Shown: piece by piece, positions 6,753-11,281 of the stretch
Layout: every line of letters begins with the position of its first letter
Position numbering within the stretch: position 1 is the stretch's first letter
Source of the DNA: Pseudomonadota bacterium
Lineage (GTDB): Bacteria > Desulfobacterota > Anaeroferrophillalia > Anaeroferrophillales > Tharpellaceae
Assembly (NCBI GenBank): GCA_015486505.1
Contig: WFRP01000202.1
Coordinates: 1 to 11,281, forward strand
Reading direction: 5' to 3'
DNA length: 11,281 nt
The notes under the pieces: model-generated
What the model saw: only the letters and a program-made list of their open reading frames with translations
Told to the model about the DNA's origin: nothing
The model's database searches: none
Program-made: the position numbers and the translations under genes

Positions 6753-7715
6753 TTACATTTTGGCCCATCGCCCGACACGATCGGCCAAGCGCACCATCTC
6801 CTCAGGAGTCAGGGTCGCGGGCCGGGCTTCCGGAGTGAAGCCTGCGGCCTCAAGTTTGGCGCAGATTTCGTCCCGTTTGAGATTAGTCAGAATTCCTTTA
6901 AGCGGATTAATAATCTGTTTCCGCCGCTGGCTGAAAATTTTCAAAAGCAGGCGCTCGAAAAGGGCCGGATCGGTTATTTTATAGCGAGGCTGGGGCAGAA
7001 ATTCGAAACGCAAGACCCGCGACCAGACTTTCGGCGGCGGCGAAAAAGAGCCCGGAGCAACCTTGAAGCCCGAATTTATATCACAATGAAGACCGACCCC
7101 GACCGTTAAACGGCCATAGTCCCGACCGCCGGGGGCGGCTAGAAGCCGGGCCGCGACCTCTTCCTGCAGCATCAAGATCGCCCGGGAAAACAGATGACGA
7201 TACTTTATCAGACGAAAAAGAATCGGGGTCGTAATCTGATAAGGGATATTGGCAACCACCGCCACCGGAGCGGAAAGCTGCAGTTTTTCCAGAAAAAGTT
7301 TCTCCAGATCAACCTTAAGAAAATCACCTTTCTCAAGATAAAAATCGGCGGCCGCAACCGTCTCGCGACCACGGCCGGATACAGATTTTTTTTCCGGCCC
7401 GGCTGCCGGCCCGGTTGCCGGCTCCGGTAACAATTCCGGTACCGGCCCCGGCCTTGCGGCAAAACGTTCGCTCAACGGCGACCAGAGATCCTGGTCGGCT
7501 TCAACGGCAATGACCCGACCCGCCCGGGCGAGCAGAGCTTCAGTCAAAACCCCTTCGCCGGGGCCGATTTCAAGTATGGTTTCACCAGCAACCGGGGCTG
7601 CCAACTCAACGATTTTCGCCACCACGCTTAAATCCCGCAAAAAATGCTGACCGAGACGTTTTTTGGCCCGGCGCGGGGAAATTTTAAAAGCTGATGGGTT
7701 TACGCTTGGTTTCAC
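6753..7715 (-). CDS. rsmA: 16S rRNA (adenine1518/1519-N6) dimethyltransferase RsmA (KsgA)
   Basis: RsmA dimethylates two adjacent adenines in helix 45 of 16S rRNA late in 30S assembly, using S-adenosylmethionine. Visible motifs are the N-terminal KKRLGQHFLRD (18-28), SAM motif I ILEIGPGEGVLT (47-58), the acidic end of strand 2 VEAD (71-74), and the catalytic NIPY (156-159) of N6-adenine methyltransferases. The C-terminal RNA-binding part follows, with SPPPKVWS and FSQRRKQI. The length of 320 exceeds the usual 260-290 because of a Pro/Ala/Gly/Glu-rich insertion at about 86-124, between motifs II and III, encoded by a 12-bp tandem repeat. The start is GTG at 7715, overlapping the tsaD stop as GTGA, with no good Shine-Dalgarno, so it is probably translationally coupled to tsaD. 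No alternative start precedes the conserved KRLGQ block. Confidence 0.96.
   Translation of the reverse strand: MKPSVNPSAFKISPRRAKKRLGQHFLRDLSVVAKIVELAAPVAGETILEIGPGEGVLTEALLARAGRVIAVEADQDLWSPLSERFAARPGPVPELLPEPATGPAAGPEKKSVSGRGRETVAAADFYLEKGDFLKVDLEKLFLEKLQLSAPVAVVANIPYQITTPILFRLIKYRHLFSRAILMLQEEVAARLLAAPGGRDYGRLTVGVGLHCDINSGFKVAPGSFSPPPKVWSRVLRFEFLPQPRYKITDPALFERLLLKIFSQRRKQIINPLKGILTNLKRDEICAKLEAAGFTPEARPATLTPEEMVRLADRVGRWAKM
7397..7456 (+). repeat. Degenerate 12-bp tandem repeat inside rsmA
   Basis: Five successive 12-mers on the plus strand: GCCCGGCTGCCG, GCCCGGTTGCCG, GCTCCGGTAACA, ATTCCGGTACCG, GCCCCGGCCTTG. The first two differ by one base, and all but the last keep the CCGG core at the same phase or shifted by one. 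Because 12 is a multiple of 3 the reading frame of rsmA is preserved, and the protein shows a roughly four-residue rhythm (PEP, ATGP, AAGP). This explains the family-atypical insertion in RsmA. Confidence 0.65.
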
Positions 7716-8746
7716 AGTGGCAGACGGGAGCTTGGATTCAGGGTTAAATCATCACTAAAACCGGCCGCTAAGCGATGCCGACCGACCAGAGCAATCATCG
7801 CGGCATTATCAGTGCAGAATTGCGGCGGCGCCAGAAAAAAGTTTAGATCCTGGGCATAAGCCGCGTCACTCATACGCCGACGCAGATAGCCATTGCAGGA
7901 TACGCCACCGGCAAAGGCCACATTTTTCACCTTGAAGCGCGCCGCGGCGGCCAAGGTTTTACGGAGCAGCACCGCGGTTACGGCTTCCTGAAATGAGGCC
8001 GCCAAATCACTGATAAAAGATACGGATACCGACTTTGCCGAAACTTCAGCATTTACGGCCGGAACCCCCTCAGATTTTGCCAGAGCCGTGCGCACCGCGG
8101 TTTTCAAACCGCTGAAACTGAAATCAAGTGAATCCTTCGCCAACCAGGCCCGCGGCAGCTTTATCGCTTCCGGGTCTCCGTTTTGCGCCCGTTTTTCAAT
8201 CACGGGCCCGCCGGGAAAACCCAAATCGAGCATCCGCGCGACTTTGTCAAAGGCTTCACCGGCCGCATCATCAATCGTCCGCCCTAAAAGCTCGTAATCG
8301 TGCCAGTCCCGGGCCAGATATAAACTTGTGTGGCCCCCGGAAACCACCAGGCCGATAAAGGGGAAATCAAGTTCCGGATTGCTCAGCAGCGGCGAGAGCA
8401 GATGACCCTCAACGTGATTAACCCCGAGCAAAGGAATCTTCCGGGCATAGGCCAGAGATTTAGCGTAAGCAACCCCGACCAGCAATGAGCCTACCAGCCC
8501 CGGCCCCCGGGTTACACAAACCGCTTCGATATCTTCAAGGGTAATCGCGGCCTCATTAAGGGCCTGTTCCACCACCCAGCGAATATTCTCACAATGACGG
8601 CGTGATGCCAGCTCCGGCACCACGCCGCCATAAATTCCGTGCAGTTCAACCTGACTTGAGACGATACTGGAAAGAACTTCATTGTTTTCCGCAAGCACGG
8701 CGGCACAGGTGTCATCACAGGAGGTTTCAATCGCCAAAATAGTCAT
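7712..8746 (-). CDS. tsaD: tRNA N6-threonylcarbamoyladenosine transferase TsaD
   Basis: At 344 residues this is a full-length TsaD/Kae1 (formerly Gcp). Working with TsaB, TsaE and threonylcarbamoyl-AMP from TsaC, TsaD makes t6A at position 37 of ANN-decoding tRNAs in the cytoplasm. The sequence shows the ASKHA-fold start ILAIETSCDDT (3-13), the metal ligands H111 and H115 in NHVEGH, the nucleotide loop VVSGGHTS (134-141), DDAAGEAFDK (159-168), FSFSGLKTA (209-217), the phosphate loop FAGGVSCN (278-285) and the third metal ligand D313 in CTDNAA. A loop at about 224-243 is slightly longer than usual. The ATG start at 8746 has only a weak AAGAG upstream. The stop overlaps the rsmA GTG, and 46 bases separate the start from the murE hairpin. 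Confidence 0.97.
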   Translation of the reverse strand: MTILAIETSCDDTCAAVLAENNEVLSSIVSSQVELHGIYGGVVPELASRRHCENIRWVVEQALNEAAITLEDIEAVCVTRGPGLVGSLLVGVAYAKSLAYARKIPLLGVNHVEGHLLSPLLSNPELDFPFIGLVVSGGHTSLYLARDWHDYELLGRTIDDAAGEAFDKVARMLDLGFPGGPVIEKRAQNGDPEAIKLPRAWLAKDSLDFSFSGLKTAVRTALAKSEGVPAVNAEVSAKSVSVSFISDLAASFQEAVTAVLLRKTLAAAARFKVKNVAFAGGVSCNGYLRRRMSDAAYAQDLNFFLAPPQFCTDNAAMIALVGRHRLAAGFSDDLTLNPSSRLPL

Positions 8747-8792
8747 AGCGGCTCTTTTAACCTATTTTCCGACGCGAAACAAGCAAGAAATT

Positions 8793-8819
8793 GCCGCCGA
8801 AGCCCCTAGCTTCGGCGGC
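8793..8819 (-). terminator. Hairpin at the murE stop codon, possible terminator or attenuator
   Basis: A perfect 11-bp stem, GCCGCCGAAGC paired with GCTTCGGCGGC, with a 5-base loop (8804-8808). The loop contains the murE stop codon TAG on the minus strand. The minus-strand sequence after it is AATTTCTTGC, only modestly T-rich, so termination may be partial. It lies between murE and tsaD and could lower downstream expression relative to murE, or protect the 3' end of murE mRNA. Confidence 0.6.
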
Positions 8820-10269
8820 GCAACAACTCGATTCGATCATCAAAATACTCTCTTTGACCGGCAATCTCCTGATAATCTTCATGCCCCTTGCCGGCAAGGA
8901 GAATGATATCATCAGATTCCAACATTTTGACGGCCACAGCGATCGCCTGCCGCCGATCGAGAATAACTTCATAAGCCGCCGCTGCCGGAATGCCGGCAAC
9001 AATATCGGCGACTATAAGTTCCGGATCTTCATTCCGGGGATTGTCACTGGTAATAATCAGATAATCGGCATAAGCCGCCGCTACTTTGCCCATCCGCGGC
9101 CGTTTTTCCCGATCCCGATCACCGCCGCAGCCGAAAACCACAATCAGCCGCTGATGCGGCAGTTTTTTTAACGTCAACAGAACCTTAAGCAGAGCATCGT
9201 CGGTATGGGCGTAATCGACCAGAGCCAGACAATTATGAGGAAAAGTCACCGCCTGCAAGCGTCCCGGGACACCGTCAGTCGTAGAAAGCGCCGCGACAAT
9301 CCGCTCACGACGCACCCCGAGCCCCCGGGCCAGAAGAAAGGCGGCCGCGAGATTGTCGGCATTAAAACGTCCGATCAGCGGCGCGCGCCAGCGGCAGGCC
9401 CAATCGGGGGCCGTAAGCTGCAGTACCTGACCGGAAAGTTTTTCCGCGACAATTTTAAGCCGACCGTCGACTTTCGGCGCTTTCTCGCCCCAGCTCACAA
9501 CCCGGCGCCGCGATAGCTCTCTTTGCAGCCGCCGGCCATAAGCATCATCAGCGTTAATTACCGCCAAACCGTCATTTTCAAGCAGTTTTTTGAACAAAAG
9601 CCGTTTCGCCAGATAATAACTCTCCATATTTTTGTGATAATCGAGATGATCACCGCTCAAATTGGTAAAAATCGCCCCGCGGAAACGGCTCTCGCCCAGG
9701 CGATTCTGAACCAGAGCGTGACTTGAAACCTCAAGCACGGCCCGGCGGCAGCCGTTTTTAAGCATCCTGGCAAAAAGCGACTGCAGAACAAACGGGTCCG
9801 GGGTCGTCCGGGCGGCGACCTCCCAACTGCCGCCGCAATCGTAACCAACGGTCCCGACCATCCCCACCCTTTCGCCATTCCGCCGAAAAATATCCCGCAG
9901 CAGAAAAGCCGTGGTGGTTTTGCCGTTGGTTCCGGTAATCCCGACAAGTTCAAGGCGGCGCGCCGGAAAACCATACATTACCTCAGCCGCCCCGGCCGCC
10001 GCCGCGTAAGCATCAAGCACCCGAATCCCGGCAATCCCGGCCGGCAGCGCCAAATCACGCTCACTGACCACAGCCGCGGCCCCGGCCGCTAAAACCTGGT
10101 CCAGATAACGATGCCCGTCGTCGGCTACGCCGCTGACCGCCACAAACAACCAGCCCGGCTTAACTTTCCGCGAGTCATTCGTCGCTCCGGCAATCAGCAT
10201 ATCCTCACTGCCGCTCACCGCAATAACCCCCGGCCGCAAATGCTCCAGATATTGTTGTAATGTTGGCAC
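8806..10269 (-). CDS. murE: UDP-MurNAc-tripeptide synthetase MurE (meso-DAP adding)
   Basis: MurE uses ATP to add the third residue to UDP-N-acetylmuramoyl-L-Ala-D-Glu in cytoplasmic peptidoglycan synthesis. It is full length at 487 residues. It has the N-terminal UDP-binding part with TNDSRKVKPGWLFVA (30-44), ATP P-loop GITGTNGKTTT (110-120), TTPDP (155-159), EVSSHAL (180-186), the lysine that is carbamylated in the family in YYLAKRLLF (K222), NADNLAAA (303-310), and GKGHE (460-464). DNPRNEDP (409-416) is the substrate signature of meso-diaminopimelate ligases, unlike the lysine-adding enzymes. The start is GTG at 10269: the frame closes upstream at a TAA with no ATG, GTG or TTG between, and GGTGG lies about 10 bases before. 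It stands apart from the usual dcw cluster order, with tsaD downstream. Confidence 0.97.
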   Translation of the reverse strand: MPTLQQYLEHLRPGVIAVSGSEDMLIAGATNDSRKVKPGWLFVAVSGVADDGHRYLDQVLAAGAAAVVSERDLALPAGIAGIRVLDAYAAAAGAAEVMYGFPARRLELVGITGTNGKTTTAFLLRDIFRRNGERVGMVGTVGYDCGGSWEVAARTTPDPFVLQSLFARMLKNGCRRAVLEVSSHALVQNRLGESRFRGAIFTNLSGDHLDYHKNMESYYLAKRLLFKKLLENDGLAVINADDAYGRRLQRELSRRRVVSWGEKAPKVDGRLKIVAEKLSGQVLQLTAPDWACRWRAPLIGRFNADNLAAAFLLARGLGVRRERIVAALSTTDGVPGRLQAVTFPHNCLALVDYAHTDDALLKVLLTLKKLPHQRLIVVFGCGGDRDREKRPRMGKVAAAYADYLIITSDNPRNEDPELIVADIVAGIPAAAAYEVILDRRQAIAVAVKMLESDDIILLAGKGHEDYQEIAGQREYFDDRIELLRRRS

Positions 10270-10348
10270 TTTTACTTTTCCACCCTGACAAATCGTTTAA
10301 TATTGTCCATAACCATCCGGAAATAATAACTATTCCATACCTGCTTTT

Positions 10349-10378
10349 ATCTGTGCTTATCCGTGTCCATCTGTGGTT
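10349..10378 (+). repeat. Degenerate 3 x 10-bp repeat upstream of murE
   Basis: Three consecutive 10-mers, ATCTGTGCTT, ATCCGTGTCC and ATCTGTGGTT, share AT-C-GTG at fixed positions. They lie 80 bases upstream of the murE start. Similar ATCCGTGT/ATCTGTGG phrases are, from general recollection, common in intergenic DNA of many unrelated bacteria, with no assigned function. The rest of 10270-10415 shows no recognisable promoter, only a short open frame (10272-10316) judged to be noise. Confidence 0.6.
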
Positions 10379-10415
10379 CAGCCTAAAAAGCATACATTGC
10401 TGTTACTATTTTTAT

Positions 10416-10658
10416 TGTAACTATTCAGCCAAATCCGGGGTCGGGTGCGGCTTTTCTCCGCTAGGCGTTAAGATTTCTGTTTTTCCTTACACTCGCTACG
10501 CCCGCATTGCAAAACTCGCTTACGCTCAAACAGTTGCAATGCATATGGGCTCTCGCTCGCTTTCGAAAAACGACGAAATCGTTTCCGCAACCGCTTACGA
10601 AAAGCCACCCCCGCCCCCTCCGGAAATCGGAGAGATGAAGTTGAGCTGAATAGTTATA
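10416..10658 (-). repeat. MITE-like repeat with inverted termini, full copy B
   Basis: A 243-bp element in inverse orientation to copy A. The left boundary TGTAACTATTCAGCC is intact; the right boundary is AGCTGAATAGTTATA, two bases off the family terminus. After reversal it aligns with copy A through GGAGGGGGCGGGGGTGG, GTAAGCGGTTGCGGAAACGA, GCAACTGTTTGAGCGT and CCCGACCCCGGATT. It carries about 33 extra bases near 10468-10500 missing from A. The core forms GCATTGCAA (10504-10512) against TTGCAATGC (10534-10542). The end hairpin is CTCCG/CGGAG (10618-10622, 10628-10632) instead of the C/G-run hairpin of A. It lies between the caspase-like gene and murE. No flanking duplication was seen. Confidence 0.87.
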
Positions 10659-10734
10659 AAAATTTAAACTTAATTTATGAAGCAAAGAGAGCAAGGATGT
10701 TTTGCCGGTTGCAGAAACAGTGACTGCAATAGTG

Positions 10735-11281
10735 TTATTCAACTATATTCTGCCATGGTTTACCGGGTTTGGTCCGGGGTTTGCCGCTGTTGCCTGACTT
10801 GGCGGGGCTGCGCCAGGTTTCGCTGTCAATGATCGATTCGGAACCGGTATTGCCGGCGTTATTAACAACTCCGGTCGAAGCCGGGTCAGTCGAACGCGGC
10901 GGTTTATTCCTGGTGTCACCGATTTTAACCGCGGCATCTTTTTTTACCGGCCAGTTATAACTGAATTTTGCCGAAGGGTGCTGGGCCCGGTCAGTTGCCC
11001 TGGGAACCGCAACCATGACGTAATCAAATAATTCGGTGACACTGACATGACCGTCACGGGGGAAATTATCGGCGGTTCCGGCAAGGCCGTCCAGCATGAA
11101 ATAAGTAAAAGCCCCATGCTGCCATTTTTCCGATTCAATTGAGGATTCGTTAGTCCGCGAAGATGTAAGAATGGCGATTCGGGTCTGTTTGTTCGCGGAA
11201 CGTACCAGTTTGTTGAGAGCCTTTTCATCCTGGCGGCCCAGAGATTTAACCCCGCCGCTGTGACAGGTGTCTATCATCATA
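10735..11281 (-). CDS. Caspase-like (peptidase C14) protein, C-terminal fragment
   Basis: The frame is open to the right edge; 181 complete codons are visible. It starts inside the family block MMIDTCHSGG, with the nucleophile-type Cys at fragment residue 6; the His strand and everything before it lie outside. Residues 30-112 follow the pattern of bacterial metacaspase/orthocaspase p10-like parts: ILTSSRTNESS, GAFTYFMLDGLAG, then DGHVSVTELFDYV before the strand region FSYNWP. From about residue 118 the tail is rich in Pro, Ser, Thr, Asn, Gly and Lys and looks disordered, ending in KPGKPWQNIVE. Such proteins are cysteine peptidases cleaving after Arg or Lys and are implicated in stress, death or defence; no substrate is visible here. 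The neighbour to the left is repeat copy B. Whether a signal peptide or further domains exist cannot be judged. Confidence 0.88.
   Translation of the reverse strand, partial: MMIDTCHSGGVKSLGRQDEKALNKLVRSANKQTRIAILTSSRTNESSIESEKWQHGAFTYFMLDGLAGTADNFPRDGHVSVTELFDYVMVAVPRATDRAQHPSAKFSYNWPVKKDAAVKIGDTRNKPPRSTDPASTGVVNNAGNTGSESIIDSETWRSPAKSGNSGKPRTKPGKPWQNIVE

Noticed and set aside
10272..10316. 14-codon minus-strand frame MVMDNIKRFVRVEK just before murE, possible leader peptide
   Set aside because: No ribosome site, no attenuator hairpin, and no run of regulatory codons. Length is within chance.
10260..10649. Plus-strand 129-codon open frame upstream of murE
   Set aside because: It runs through the 10-bp repeats and repeat copy B. 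Its proline-run end is simply the C-rich hairpin of the element read in frame.
10709..10729. TTGCAG/CTGCAA hairpin downstream of the caspase-like gene as its terminator
   Set aside because: Only a 6-bp stem with a 9-base loop, and no T-run on the transcribed strand.

Overview
The window looks like chromosomal DNA of a Gram-negative bacterium. MurE carries the DNPR motif of meso-diaminopimelate-adding ligases, and there is a type IV pilin start, a PilT ATPase and a PBP1A-type class A penicillin-binding protein. The combination of a DUF4388-type receiver protein, a caspase-like protein and many short intergenic repeats would fit Desulfobacterota (former Deltaproteobacteria), but nothing here fixes the taxon; that placement is inference.

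Layout. At the left edge (1-80, minus) is the first 26 codons of a type IV prepilin. A 639-base AT-rich intergenic region follows (81-719) with no convincing gene. A 708-residue plus-strand gene (720-2846) encodes a multidomain regulatory-looking protein: an MshEN-like N-terminus, a degenerate receiver, a degenerate HD-like helical domain, a second receiver whose phosphoacceptor Asp is Glu, and a DUF4388 C-terminus. It converges, with a 5-base gap, on pilT (2852-3904, minus). To the right, all on the minus strand and read right to left, are murE (8806-10269), tsaD (7712-8746), rsmA (6753-7715), a PBP1A gene (4158-6566) and then pilT. tsaD and rsmA overlap by 4 bases (GTGA) and are surely co-translated. 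An 11-bp perfect hairpin holding the murE stop codon in its loop separates murE from tsaD. At the right edge (10735-11281, minus) is the C-terminal part of a caspase-like (peptidase C14) protein with a low-complexity tail.

How the genes relate. murE (cytoplasmic peptidoglycan precursor synthesis) and PBP1A (periplasmic polymerisation and crosslinking) are cell-wall genes. tsaD (tRNA t6A37) and rsmA (16S rRNA dimethylation) are translation-quality genes. The left third is a pilus neighbourhood: pilin, retraction ATPase, and a probable regulator or scaffold sharing the MshEN module found in PilB/MshE-type ATPases.

The most unusual content is non-coding. Two full copies (about 210 and 243 bp) and one 61-bp end fragment of an element bounded by the inverted terminal sequence TGTAACTATTCAGCC lie in three intergenic spaces of the minus-strand series. 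They occur in both orientations, with conserved internal hairpins and no coding capacity of their own. A second short repeat (32 bp, two copies at 597 and 6652) abuts one of them, and a 3 x 10-bp degenerate repeat lies upstream of murE. No tRNA, rRNA, CRISPR array or transposase gene was seen.
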